The position numbers and the translations under genes are program-made. 64,000 nucleotides of DNA from Serratia odorifera. Its GTDB lineage: Bacteria > Pseudomonadota > Gammaproteobacteria > Enterobacterales > Enterobacteriaceae. Within the stretch, counting starts at the first letter, position 1. The number at the start of each line of letters is the position of its first letter. Of this stretch, positions 1-8,219 are shown piece after piece. Location of the stretch: contig NZ_LR134117.1 in the NCBI RefSeq assembly GCF_900635445.1, forward strand, positions 3,906,001-3,970,000. Reading direction: 5' to 3'. The notes under the pieces were generated by a model. It saw only the letters and a program-made list of their open reading frames with translations. It had not been told where the DNA came from and made no database searches.

Positions 1-203
1 GTTATGCGGGTGACGTCGATTATTACTTTATGGCAAAACCAGGGATGACCGGACTGTGGCAGGTCAGTGGTCGCAATGACGTTGATTATGACACCCGCGT
101 ATATTTTGATGCCTGGTATGTAAAAAACTGGTCGCTGTGGAACGACATCGCGATTCTGTTTAAAACCATCAATGTGGTGTTAAAAAGGGACGGCGCATAT
201 TAA
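1..203 (+). CDS. Undecaprenyl-phosphate sugar phosphotransferase, WbaP-like (3' end only)
   Basis: Only the last 66 codons lie in the window; the frame starts at base 3 and stops at 201-203. The segment is the C-terminal part of the bacterial sugar-transferase domain: KPGMTGLWQVSGR followed by a Y-D-T-R/Y-V-K-N-W-S-L stretch and the ending LKRDGAY, typical of WbaP-type enzymes. These are inner-membrane proteins that transfer galactose- or glucose-1-phosphate to undecaprenyl phosphate, the first step of capsule or O-unit synthesis. The exact sugar cannot be told from this fragment. It converges on pspF. Confidence 0.8.
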   Translation, partial: YAGDVDYYFMAKPGMTGLWQVSGRNDVDYDTRVYFDAWYVKNWSLWNDIAILFKTINVVLKRDGAY

Positions 204-262
204 TCGAATGCCTGATGTTGCCACAGGCCTCGCCGGGAAAGGCCGCGATATGAAAAGCCAGC

Positions 263-287
263 GCTGATTATAGCGGCCTATAATCGG
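263..287. repeat. Inverted repeat between convergent wbaP-like gene and pspF
   Basis: GATTATAG (266-273) and CTATAATC (278-285) are perfect 8-base inverted arms around CGGC, extendable by a T.G pair and GC on both sides. It sits where two genes converge, so a transcription-ending or mRNA-stabilising hairpin is plausible. There is no flanking T run, so a classical Rho-independent terminator is not shown. Confidence 0.5.
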
Positions 288-308
288 CGTGCTGCCGCAT
301 TCAGGCGG

Positions 309-1342
309 CTATTCGCCCTCTGCCGCCGAGGTGGAATGTGCTTCTTCGGGCCGATCGTTTTGCAGCAGCGCGTGCTTTTTAGCATGCCGCGCAGTTGATG
401 GTAGCTCAGTCCCAGCAGTTGCGCAGCCTTGCGCTGATTGAAACGACCTTGCTGCAAGGCTGACTCCAGCAGCTTTTTCTCCAGCTGATTCTGCCAGCTC
501 TTCATATCCAGTGGCAGTGCGGGCAGCGCGTCGCCGTGCGGTTGGTGCGCGGTTGCTGCGCTGGCGACGTGGCGGGCAAAGGGATTGATGATGATCTCAT
601 CCAGCGCGCTGCTGCTGGTGCCATGGCGATACACTGAACGTTCAACCACGTTTTTGAGTTCGCGCACGTTACCCGGCCAGGCGTAACTCAGCAACGTGTC
701 ACGGGCGCGCTCGGTAAAGCCGGGGAACAGCGGCAACGACAACTCTCTGCACATCTGAATGGCAAAATGCTCAGCCAGCAGCATGATGTCCTGCTGACGC
801 TGGCGCAGCGGTGGCAGTTGCACCACATCGAACGCCAGCCGATCGAGCAGATCGGCGCGGAATTTGCCCGCCGCCGCCAACGCCGGCAAATCGTCGTTGG
901 TGGCGCACACCAGCCGTACGTCAACCTGCAGCGGCTGGCTGCCGCCGACGCGCTCCAGGTGACCGTACTCAATCACCCGCAGCAGCTTTTCCTGCACCAG
1001 CATCGGCGCCGTGGCTAATTCGTCCAGAAACAGCGTACCGCCGTCGGCGCGTTCAAAACGCCCGAGATGACGTTTTTGCGCGCCGGTAAAGGCGCCTGCC
1101 TCATGACCAAACAATTCAGAATCCAGCAGGTTTTCGTTTAACGCCGCGCAATTGAGCGAAATGAACGGCCCTTGCCAGCGGTTGGAAAGATAATGCAGAC
1201 GATGGGCGATCAGCTCCTTGCCCGTGCCGCGTTCACCTATCACCAATACCGGTTTGTTCAACTTTGCCAGTTGTGAAACTTGTTCCAATACTTCAATAAA
1301 GGCATTCGCTTCGCCTAACAGGTTTTCGATCTGCTCGCTCAT
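309..1342 (-). CDS. pspF: PspF, sigma54 enhancer-binding activator of the psp operon (3'-terminal frameshift)
   Basis: AAA+ activator that drives sigma54 transcription of pspA and is held inactive by PspA. Visible are Walker A GERGTGKE, the sigma54-contacting loop GAFTGA, and a C-terminal Fis-type helix-turn-helix (QRKAAQLLGLSYHQLRGML). It lacks an N-terminal receiver domain, as PspF does. As read, the frame runs past the HTH into an unrelated basic tail and stops at 278. Adding one A on the coding strand (T run 376-380) gives LKKHALLQND...AAEGE and a stop at 309-311, about 344 residues. I chose ATG at 1342 (MSEQIENLLGEAN) because the E. coli protein begins close to NLLGEAN; the TTG at 1357 is the alternative. 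It is divergent from pspA. Confidence 0.95.
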
Positions 1343-1439
1343 GATGAAATTCGCCAATAGTTGGTGAGGATAATCACTTTACAGGATGCTGGCGTTGAGT
1401 CAAAAATAAATAATTATTGTTTTTCAATGATATAAAAGT

Positions 1440-1455
1440 TGGCACGGGTTTTGAT
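1440..1455 (+). promoter_or_regulatory. sigma54 promoter of pspA
   Basis: TGGCACG-GGTT-TTGAT matches the sigma54 -24/-12 consensus TGGCACG-N4-TTGCW except for A in place of C in the -12 element. It lies 72 bases before the pspA ATG, in the divergent pspF-pspA gap, where PspF upstream sites would be expected between about 1358 and 1435. Those upstream sites were not resolved. Confidence 0.85.
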
Positions 1456-1526
1456 TATATCTCTGTGTAAGCCGTTACCCCTAACGTGGCGCTTGAGACG
1501 CCATCGACACCAAGAGGAAGTAAATT

Positions 1527-2192
1527 ATGGGCATTTTTTCTCGTTTTGCCGACATCGTGAACGCCAACATCAATACGCTGCTGGATAAGGCAGAAGATCC
1601 GCAAAAACTGGTGCGACTGATGATTCAGGAGATGGAAGACACTCTGGTAGAAGTGCGTTCCACCTCGGCGCGTGCGCTGGCGGAGAAAAAGCAGTTGCTG
1701 CGTCGCATCGAGCAGGGCGAAACCCAACTGAGCGACTGGCAGGAAAAAGCCGAACTGGCGCTGCGTAAGGACAAAGAAGATCTGGCTCGTGCGGCACTGA
1801 TCGAAAAACAGAAGGTTGCCGATTTGATCGCCACCTTGACGCAGGAAGTTGCCACCGTTGAAGAAACGCTGACGCGTATGAAAAGCGAAATCGGCGAATT
1901 GGAAAACAAACTGACCGAAACACGTGCACGTCAGCAGGCGCTGACATTGCGTCATCAGGCGGCATCATCCTCGCGTGAAGTGCGTCGCCAGTTGGACAGC
2001 GGTAAACTGGATGAGGCGATGGCGCGTTTCGAGCAGTTCGAACGCCGCATTGACCACATGGAAGCGGAAGCCGAAAGCATCAGCATCGGTAAAAAGAAAT
2101 CGCTTGATCAGGAGTTCGCCGAACTGAAGGCGGATGATGCCATCAGCGAGCAACTGGCGGCGCTGAAAGCGAAAATGAACCGTTCAGAGTAA
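1527..2192 (+). CDS. pspA: Phage shock protein A
   Basis: PspA is a peripheral inner-membrane coiled-coil protein of the ESCRT-III/IM30 superfamily. It binds stressed membranes to limit proton leakage and inhibits PspF when unstressed. The 221 residues match the E. coli length (222). The start MGIFSRFADIVNANINTLLD holds the membrane-binding amphipathic helix, followed by long heptad-rich helices (LAEKKQLLRRIEQGE, FEQFERRIDHMEAEAE). An AAGAGGAAG ribosome site precedes the ATG. It is first in the psp cluster, downstream of the sigma54 promoter. Confidence 0.98.
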   Translation: MGIFSRFADIVNANINTLLDKAEDPQKLVRLMIQEMEDTLVEVRSTSARALAEKKQLLRRIEQGETQLSDWQEKAELALRKDKEDLARAALIEKQKVADLIATLTQEVATVEETLTRMKSEIGELENKLTETRARQQALTLRHQAASSSREVRRQLDSGKLDEAMARFEQFERRIDHMEAEAESISIGKKKSLDQEFAELKADDAISEQLAALKAKMNRSE

Positions 2193-2199
2193 TGCTCCA

Positions 2200-2222
2200 G
2201 CGGCCGCCGGTATGGCGGCCGC
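2200..2222 (+). repeat. GC-rich stem-loop between pspA and pspB
   Basis: GCGGCCGCC (2200-2208) and GGCGGCCGC (2214-2222) form a perfect 9-base stem with loop GGTAT, just after the pspA stop and before the pspB ribosome site. No T run follows. A role in differential expression of pspA over pspBCD, by RNA processing or 3' protection, is inference. Confidence 0.7.
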
Positions 2223-2252
2223 CGATGAAAGACGACATAAGAAGGAAAAAAA

Positions 2253-2480
2253 ATGAGTGCTTTACTCCTTGCCATTCCGTTGACGATTTTTGTGCTGTTT
2301 GTCGCACCGATTTGGCTTTGGCTGCATTACAGCAATCGGCAGCAAAGCGGCATTCAGCTCAGCCATCAGGAAATGCAGCGTCTGGCGCAGTTGACCGACG
2401 ATGCCAAACGCATGCGCGAACGTATTCAAGCGCTGGAAGAGATCCTTGATGCCGAACACCCGAACTGGAGACAGTCTTGA
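2253..2480 (+). CDS. pspB: Phage shock protein B
   Basis: PspB is a small inner-membrane protein that works with PspC to sense envelope stress and draw PspA off PspF. The 75 residues show an N-terminal membrane helix (MSALLLAIPLTIFVLFVAPI) and a C-terminal cytoplasmic helix (LTDDAKRMRERIQALEEIL), as in the family. AGAAGGAAAAAAA precedes the ATG. Its TGA overlaps the pspC ATG by one base (TGATG), indicating translational coupling. Confidence 0.97.
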   Translation: MSALLLAIPLTIFVLFVAPIWLWLHYSNRQQSGIQLSHQEMQRLAQLTDDAKRMRERIQALEEILDAEHPNWRQS

Positions 2481-2840
2481 TGAACAATACGCTGGGCAGT
2501 AAAAAAGCTGTATCGCGTGCCGGAAGAAGGCATGGTGAAGGGCGTCTGCGCCGGCCTGGCGCATTATTTCGACGTGCCGGTACGCCTGATCCGCGTTATC
2601 GTGGTGCTGTCGATGATTTTCGGTCTGTTCTTCCTGACGCTTATCGCCTATTTTACGCTGGCCTTTCTGCTGGAAGACGCGCCGGCCAGCCGCTTCGATG
2701 GTGAACATCAGCGCACGCCGCGCCAGTTGCTTGACCGGCTGGAATATGAACTGGGCAGCGGTGAACAACGCTTGCGTCAGGTTGAGCGCTACGTCACTTC
2801 AGACACCTTCGGCGTGCAAAGCCGTTTTCGCAAGCTGTAA
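2480..2840 (+). CDS. pspC: Phage shock protein C (early +1 frameshift as read)
   Basis: PspC is the inner-membrane partner of PspB in stress sensing. From the ATG at 2480 the frame reads MNNTLGSKK and then breaks. The run AAAAAA at 2501-2506 has one A too many. Removing it gives MNNTLGSKKLYRVPEEGMVKG continuing into VCAGLAHYFDVPVRLIRVIV, a membrane segment (MIFGLFFLTLIAYFTLAFLL) and the C-terminal SRFRKL, exactly 119 residues like E. coli PspC. An internal start at 2517 would remove the conserved N-terminus and has no ribosome site, so I prefer 2480. Confidence 0.93.
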
Positions 2841-2930
2841 CCTGTTACGCGTTCCTTTCCGCACCGATCTGCGTAGCGCAGGTCGGGCATATCGTCTGTT
2901 CCCCTTGATTCTCTTGCCGGAGGGCATTCC

Positions 2931-3173
2931 ATGAACAAAACTTCAGCTATTAATGGCGCTAAAACCTCCACGTTCAAGCAAGGAGCAGCTGCAATGTTGA
3001 AGACATTGTCTAAAGTCATCATCATAGGGTTAATGAGTTACGGGCCGGCGGGGGCAACCTCATGGTTGCTGAAGACCGTCAGCCGCAAACCGCTGCGCCT
3101 GCTATTGGCGGTGGTATTGGAACCGTTGTTGCGCAAAGGGCTAAACACGCTGTTCGGGCGTTATACCCGCTAA
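2931..3173 (+). CDS. pspD: Phage shock protein D
   Basis: 80 residues with the PspD core: YGPAGATSWLLKTVSRKPLR, then LLLAVVLEPLLRKGLNTLFG. It is a small peripheral inner-membrane protein of the Psp response whose exact role is unsettled. It follows pspC by about 90 bases on the same strand. Two in-frame ATGs exist (2931 and 2994). I keep 2931, preceded by CCGGAGGGCATTCC; an AAGGAGCAGCTGCA also precedes the second, which would give a 59-residue form. Confidence 0.9.
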   Translation: MNKTSAINGAKTSTFKQGAAAMLKTLSKVIIIGLMSYGPAGATSWLLKTVSRKPLRLLLAVVLEPLLRKGLNTLFGRYTR

Positions 3174-3252
3174 CGGCAAGCGCTAACCCGGTGCGCCGGC
3201 CAACCGGTAATGCTGCGCTTTGCAAGGTAAAAGGTATCTGCCAAGGAGAAGA

Positions 3253-4652
3253 ATGAAACGTTTGCAAAATGAGTTAACCTCGCTGGTCAATCGCGGTATC
3301 GATCGTCATCTGCGTCTGGCGGTGACCGGCTTGAGCCGCAGCGGCCAAAACGGCGTTCATCACGGCTTTCGTCAATCAATTGCTTCATGTGCACAGCGGC
3401 GCCCGCATGCCGCTGTTTTCGCCGGTGCGTGAAGAACGGCTGCTGGGGGTGAAGCGCATTCCTCAGCGCGATCTGGGTATTCAGCGCTTTACCTATGACG
3501 AAGGACTGGCACAGCTGTATGGCACACCACCGAGCTGGCCGACGCCGACGCGCGGCGTCAGCGAAATTCGTCTGGCATTACGCTACCGCTCCAACGATTC
3601 GCTGCTGCGCCATTTTAAAGAGACCTCGACCCTGTATCTGGAAATCGTGGATTATCCGGGTGAATGGTTACTCGATTTACCGATGCTGGAACAGGATTAT
3701 CTGGCCTGGTCGCGGCAAATGACCGGCCTGTTGCAAGGCGACCGCGCCGAATGGGCCAAGCCGTGGCTGGCGCTGTGTGACACCCTCGATCCTTTGGCAC
3801 CGGCGGGATGAAAACCGGCTGGCGGCGATTGCGCAGGCCTACACTGATTATCTGCTGCGTTGCAAGACCGAAGGGCTGCATTTTATTCAGCCGGGCCGCT
3901 TTGTGCTGCCGGGCGATATGGCCGGCGCGCCGGCGTTGCAATTTTTCCCGTGGCCGAAAGTCGATGCCAGCGGCGAATCCCGGCTGGCGCAGGCTGACAA
4001 ACACACCAATATTGGCATGCTGCGTACGCGCTTTAACTATTACTGCCAGTCGATCGTCAAAAACTTTTATAAAGAGCATTTTTCCCGCTTCGATCGCCAG
4101 ATCGTATTGGTGGACTGTCTGCAACCGCTGAACAGCGGGCCACAGGCCTTCAACGATATGCGGCTGGCGCTGACGCAGCTGATGCAAAGTTTCCACTATG
4201 GCAAGCGTACGCTGTACCGTCGGCTGTTTTCCCCTACCATCGATAAACTGATGTTCGCCGCCACCAAGGCCGACCATATCACTGCCGATCAGCACGCCAA
4301 TCTGGTATCGCTGTTGCAGCAGTTGGTGCAGGAGGCGTGGCAGAACGCTGCGTTTGAAGGCATCAGCATGGACTGCGTCGGGCTGGCCTCGGTGCAGGCA
4401 ACCGAAAGCGGTATCGTCGATCACCAGGGGCAGCGCATCCCGGCGCTGAAGGGCAGTCGCCTGGCAGACGGTGCGCCGCTGACGGTGTTCCCCGGCGAAG
4501 TGCCAGCGCGTTTACCCGGCCCGGCCTTTTGGCATAACCAGGGGTTCCACTTTGATGAGTTTCGTCCACAGGCGATGAGCGTGGACAGCCCGTTACCGCA
4601 TATTCGTCTGGATGCGGTGATGGAGTTTTTGCTGGGAGATAAATTGCGATGA
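3253..4652 (+). CDS. ycjX: YcjX family P-loop NTPase (two +1 frameshifts as read)
   Basis: YcjX is a conserved predicted GTPase of the Psp stress regulon. AAGGAGAAG precedes the ATG at 3253. The frame begins MKRLQNELTSLVNRGIDRHL and reaches the Walker A region, where CC at 3345-3346 carries an extra base: GLSRSGQNG should read GLSRSGKTAFITA. A second extra G in GGG at 3805-3807 breaks LDPLAPADENRLAAIAQ. With both removed the protein is 465 residues, exactly E. coli length, with VDYPGEWLLDLPM, IVLVDCLQPLNSGPQAF and FAATKADH as recognisable NTPase segments. The stop overlaps the ycjF start (ATGA). Confidence 0.95.
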
Positions 4653-5710
4653 GCGAACCGTTAAAACCGCGTATCGATTTTGAACAACCGTTGCAAGCAC
4701 CGCAAGAGCCGGTGCTGCGTGCCGGGATGGCCTTTGATCAACGCCAGGCGGAAAACTTCCTGCCGATCGCGGAGCAGTTGGATGCGAGCGAAGAAGAAGG
4801 GCGAGCGGAAGGCATCGTCAATGCAGCGTTGAAACCAAAGCGCAGCCTGTGGCGCAAAATGGTGAGCGCCGGACTGGCGTTGTTTGGCGTCAGCGTGGTG
4901 GCGCAGGGCGTGCAGTGGCTGCACGACGCCTGGCTGCAGCAAGACTGGATTGCCCTCGGTGGCGGCGTAGCGGGTGGGTTGATTGTCTGCGCCGGCGTTG
5001 GCTCGGTATTGACCGAGTGGCGCCGGTTATACCGCTTGCGCCAGCGTGCGGAAGAACGCGACGTCGCGCGCGATCTGCTACACAGCCATGGTCTGGGCAA
5101 AGGGCGCGAATTTTGCGAAAAGCTGGCACGTCAGGCGGGGTTGGATCAGGGGCACCCGGCGTTGCAGCGCTGGCAGGCGTCGCTGCATGAAACGCAGAAC
5201 GACCGGGAAGTGGTGGCGTTATATGCCAAACTGGTGCAGCCGGTACTGGATAATCAGGCGCGCAGGGAAATCAGCCGTTCGGCGGCGGAATCAACGCTGA
5301 TGATTGCCGTCAGTCCGTTGGCGCTGGTGGACATGGCGTTTATCGCCTGGCGTAATATCCGGCTGATCAACCGCATTGCGGCGCTGTATGGCATCGAACT
5401 GGGCTACTTTAGCCGTTTGCGTCTGTTCAGACTGGTATTGTTGAACATCGCCTTTGCCGGCGCGTCGGAACTGGTGCGCGAAGTGGGTATGGACTGGATG
5501 TCGCAAGATTTGGCGGCGCGGCTTTCAGCGCGAGCGGCGCAGGGCATTGGCGCTGGTTTGTTGACCGCACGTCTCGGCATCAAGGCTATGGAACTGTGTC
5601 GACCGCTTCCCTGGCTGGAGGGGGATAAGCCAAAACTTGGGGATTTTCGCGGACAACTGATCAATCAGTTGAAGGACACCATGAAGAACAACAGCAAGAA
5701 AGAAAAATAA
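4649..5710 (+). CDS. ycjF: YcjF inner-membrane protein (TIGR01620 / UPF0283 family)
   Basis: 353 residues; the start overlaps the ycjX stop by four bases, so the pair is translationally coupled. The N-terminal third is hydrophilic (MSEPLKPRIDFEQPLQAPQE). Two membrane helices follow (MVSAGLALFGVSVVAQGVQW and IALGGGVAGGLIVCAGVGSV), then a cytoplasmic region with the family segment SPLALVDMAFIAWRNIRLIN. The function is unknown beyond membership of the Psp-linked ycjXF pair. The C-terminus is lysine-rich (MKNNSKKEK). Confidence 0.93.
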   Translation: MSEPLKPRIDFEQPLQAPQEPVLRAGMAFDQRQAENFLPIAEQLDASEEEGRAEGIVNAALKPKRSLWRKMVSAGLALFGVSVVAQGVQWLHDAWLQQDWIALGGGVAGGLIVCAGVGSVLTEWRRLYRLRQRAEERDVARDLLHSHGLGKGREFCEKLARQAGLDQGHPALQRWQASLHETQNDREVVALYAKLVQPVLDNQARREISRSAAESTLMIAVSPLALVDMAFIAWRNIRLINRIAALYGIELGYFSRLRLFRLVLLNIAFAGASELVREVGMDWMSQDLAARLSARAAQGIGAGLLTARLGIKAMELCRPLPWLEGDKPKLGDFRGQLINQLKDTMKNNSKKEK

Positions 5711-5716
5711 TCCTGC

Positions 5717-5742
5717 TGGCCGCATCGCTCCCGGTGCGGCCA
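5717..5742 (+). terminator. Stem-loop after ycjF, possible weak terminator
   Basis: TGGCCGCA (5717-5724) pairs with TGCGGCCA (5735-5742) around a ten-base loop, seven bases after the ycjF stop. The tail is AATTATCTC rather than a T run, so termination may be inefficient or Rho-assisted. Confidence 0.45.
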
Positions 5743-5795
5743 ATTATCTCAAGGCGTAAGCCGCGCTTGACGAAAGCATTTCCCGCTGTGATTTG

Positions 5796-5809
5796 TTGAT
5801 AATTATCCA
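5796..5809. promoter_or_regulatory. FNR-like site upstream of tyrR
   Basis: TTGAT-AATT-ATCCA differs from the FNR consensus TTGAT-N4-ATCAA at one defined position. It lies about 215 bases before the chosen tyrR ATG, in the 312-base ycjF-tyrR gap. No clear -10/-35 pair could be tied to it, and AT-rich chance matches are possible. Confidence 0.25.
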
Positions 5810-6022
5810 AAAAATCCCTGCTGACTATGATAATCCACCAAGAGTAAGCTAAAATGACGCCGATGGTGTTATTCGGTTGCGTTTAAACTCATCAATGACA
5901 ACGATAAATCAGAGCCCTGTCAACTTTTGCTGACAGATCGCTTCTTCCGTCCGGGATGAGAGAGTATCATGGTCGCCAATCATCCCGCGTACGTAAAACC
6001 TGCAAAAATAAGGCCACTACTG

Positions 6023-7594
6023 ATGCGTTTGGAAGTATTTTGCGAAGACCGGCTCGGTCTCACTCGAGAACTACTCGATCTTTTGGTATCGCGCAGCATT
6101 GATTTACGTGGCATCGAAATCGATCCTATCGGCCGCATTTATCTCAATTTCTCACAGCTTGATTTCGATACATTTCGCGCGTTAATGGCCGAAATCCGCC
6201 GTATTGACGGCGTTACCGACGTACGTACCGTCAATTTCATGCCGTCCGAGCGTGAACATCGCGCATTGCGCGCGCTGCTGGAGTCGATGCCGGAGCCGGT
6301 GTTCTCCATCGACATGAAGGGCAAGGTCGAACTGGCCAACCCCGCCGCACTGGCGCTGTTCAGCCTGAACGAAGACAAGATCCGCAATCAGACAGCCGGT
6401 CAGCTGATTGGCGGCTATAACTTTACCCGCTGGTTGGAAAATGAACACGCGGCGCCGCACTCTGAGCGGGTGGTGATCCGCAGTCAGGACTTCCTGATGG
6501 ATATTACGCCAATCCACCTCGAAGATGAAAACCATCAGCACGATACCGTGGGTGCGGTGGTGATGTTGAAATCAACCGCGCGCATGGGGCGGCAGTTGCA
6601 AAATCTGTCGGTGAATGATGATACCGAGTTTGATCATATCATCGCCGTCAGTCCGAAAATGCGCCAGGTACTGGAGCAGGCACGCAAGCTGGCGATGCTT
6701 GACGCACCGCTGCTGATTATCGGCGACACCGGTACCGGCAAGGACATTCTGGCGCGCGCCTGCCATTTGCGTAGCCCGCGCGGCAAGCTGCCGTTTCTGG
6801 CGCTTAACTGCGCGGCACTGCCGGATGACGTCGCGGAAAGCGAACTGTTCGGCCATGCCGCGGGCGCCTATCCCGGCGCGACCGCCAGCAAGAAAGGCTT
6901 TTTTGAGCAGGCGAACGGCGGCTCGGTGCTGCTGGATGAAATCGGCGAGATGTCGCCACGCATGCAAACCAAACTGCTGCGCTTTCTTAACGACGGTACC
7001 TTCCGACGCGTCGGCGAAGATCACGAAGTGCATGTCGATGTTCGCGTGATCTGCGCCACCCAGAAGAACCTGATCGAACTGGTACAGCGCGGCGAGTTCC
7101 GCGAAGACCTGTATTACCGCCTGAACGTGCTGACCATTACCATTCCACCGCTGCGCGAACGGCCGCAAGACATCATGCCGCTCACCGAACTGTTTGTGGC
7201 GCGCTTTGCTGACGAACAGGGCGTGGCGCGGCCGAAGCTGGCGAGCGATCTTGGTGGTTTCCTCAGCAAATACGGTTGGCCCGGCAACGTCCGTCAGTTG
7301 AAGAACGCCATTTACCGTGCGTTGACGCAAACCGAAGGCTTCGAGCTGCGGCCGCAAGATATCGTTCTGCCGGAATTTGAAGTGGAAATGTCATTGGGCG
7401 ACGAAGTGCTCGACGGTTCGCTCGACGATATCAGCAAGCGTTTCGAACGTTCGGTGCTGACACGCCTTTATCGCACCTATCCAAGCACGCGTAAATTGGC
7501 TAAACGGTTGGGAGTATCACATACCGCCATCGCCAACAAGCTGCGTGAATACGGCCTCAGCAGCCGCAAGCCGGTGGAAGACGGCGAAGAGTAA
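6023..7594 (+). CDS. tyrR: TyrR, aromatic amino acid regulator
   Basis: TyrR represses or activates aromatic amino acid biosynthesis and transport genes at sigma70 promoters, using Tyr, Phe or Trp as effectors. Domains: N-terminal ACT (MRLEVFCEDRLGLTRELLDL), PAS (LLESMPEPVFSIDMKGKVEL), AAA+ (Walker A GDTGTGKD, Walker B GGSVLLDEIGEM) and a C-terminal HTH (TRKLAKRLGVSHTAIANKL). The ATG at 6023 aligns with the E. coli start and has AAGG nine bases upstream, giving 523 residues; the ATG at 5969 would add 18. Residues 281-286 read GAYPGA, where sigma54 activators have GAFTGA and E. coli TyrR, as I recall it, has a shorter loop. Confidence 0.97.
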   Translation: MRLEVFCEDRLGLTRELLDLLVSRSIDLRGIEIDPIGRIYLNFSQLDFDTFRALMAEIRRIDGVTDVRTVNFMPSEREHRALRALLESMPEPVFSIDMKGKVELANPAALALFSLNEDKIRNQTAGQLIGGYNFTRWLENEHAAPHSERVVIRSQDFLMDITPIHLEDENHQHDTVGAVVMLKSTARMGRQLQNLSVNDDTEFDHIIAVSPKMRQVLEQARKLAMLDAPLLIIGDTGTGKDILARACHLRSPRGKLPFLALNCAALPDDVAESELFGHAAGAYPGATASKKGFFEQANGGSVLLDEIGEMSPRMQTKLLRFLNDGTFRRVGEDHEVHVDVRVICATQKNLIELVQRGEFREDLYYRLNVLTITIPPLRERPQDIMPLTELFVARFADEQGVARPKLASDLGGFLSKYGWPGNVRQLKNAIYRALTQTEGFELRPQDIVLPEFEVEMSLGDEVLDGSLDDISKRFERSVLTRLYRTYPSTRKLAKRLGVSHTAIANKLREYGLSSRKPVEDGEE

Positions 7595-7626
7595 AAAAAA
7601 GCCCGATATGAGCATCGGGCTTTTTT
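7593..7626. terminator. Bidirectional terminator between tyrR and tpx
   Basis: GCCCGAT (7601-7607) and ATCGGGC (7614-7620) form a 7-base stem with loop ATGAGC, with eight A's on the left and six T's on the right. It serves the convergent tyrR and tpx transcripts in both directions. Confidence 0.93.
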
Positions 7627-7634
7627 ATTTGGCG

Positions 7635-8138
7635 TTACTTCAGCGTCGCCAGCGCGGCTTGGTAATTCGGTTCGGTGGTAATTTCGTTGACCAGTTCGCT
7701 GTACAGGACATTGTCCTGGCCATCGAGCACCACCACCGCACGCGCGGTCAGGCCGGCCAGCGGACCGTCGCTGATTTCTACGCCGTAAGCCTGTTTGAAT
7801 TCAGCGCCACGCAGGGTCGACAGCATCACCACGTTGCTCAGGCCTTCCGCGCCGCAGAAACGGGACTGGGCAAACGGCAAATCGGCAGAAATGCACAGCA
7901 CCACGGTATTGTCCATTTCACTGGCAAACTGGTTGAACTTACGCACTGAAGTGGCGCAGACGCCGGTGTCGATGCTCGGGAAAATGTTCAGCACTTTGCG
8001 TTTGCCGGCGAAGCTGCTCAGCGTCACGTCTGAAAGGTCTTTGGCAACCAGTGAAAACGCCTTGGCGCGATCGCCAGCCTGCGGCAGTTGGCCGGCAACG
8101 GCTACCGGGTTACCTTGAAAATGTACTGTCTGAGTCAT
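7635..8138 (-). CDS. tpx: Thiol peroxidase Tpx
   Basis: Atypical 2-Cys peroxiredoxin that reduces lipid and organic hydroperoxides using thioredoxin, in the periplasm or cytoplasm. The 167 residues match the family. Motif DTGVCATSVRKFNQ carries the peroxidatic Cys in the family TxxC position, and SRFCGAEGLSNV carries the resolving Cys. An AAGGAACC ribosome site precedes the ATG at 8138. The long divergent region toward ycjG (8139-8348) carries the inverted repeat noted separately. Confidence 0.97.
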   Translation of the reverse strand: MTQTVHFQGNPVAVAGQLPQAGDRAKAFSLVAKDLSDVTLSSFAGKRKVLNIFPSIDTGVCATSVRKFNQFASEMDNTVVLCISADLPFAQSRFCGAEGLSNVVMLSTLRGAEFKQAYGVEISDGPLAGLTARAVVVLDGQDNVLYSELVNEITTEPNYQAALATLK

Positions 8139-8176
8139 GACTTGGTTCCTTTTAAGGGGTTTGATACAAAGGTATT

Positions 8177-8219
8177 AACCTAATTGAGCGGCCATCAGGT
8201 TGGCATTTAACATTAGGTT
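8177..8219. promoter_or_regulatory. Inverted repeat in tpx-ycjG divergent promoter region
   Basis: AACCTAAT (8177-8184) and ATTAGGTT (8212-8219) are perfect 8-base inverted arms separated by 27 bases, 39 to 81 bases upstream of the tpx start. A second half, AGGTT, occurs at 8197-8201. The arms could be operator halves, but no known regulator site was recognised. Confidence 0.35.

Noticed and set aside
6572..7357. 261-codon frame opposite tyrR
   Set aside because: Antisense shadow of the TyrR AAA+ domain.
8181..8200. FNR-like TTGAG...ATCAG near tpx
   Set aside because: The spacer is five bases rather than four and the right half is imperfect.
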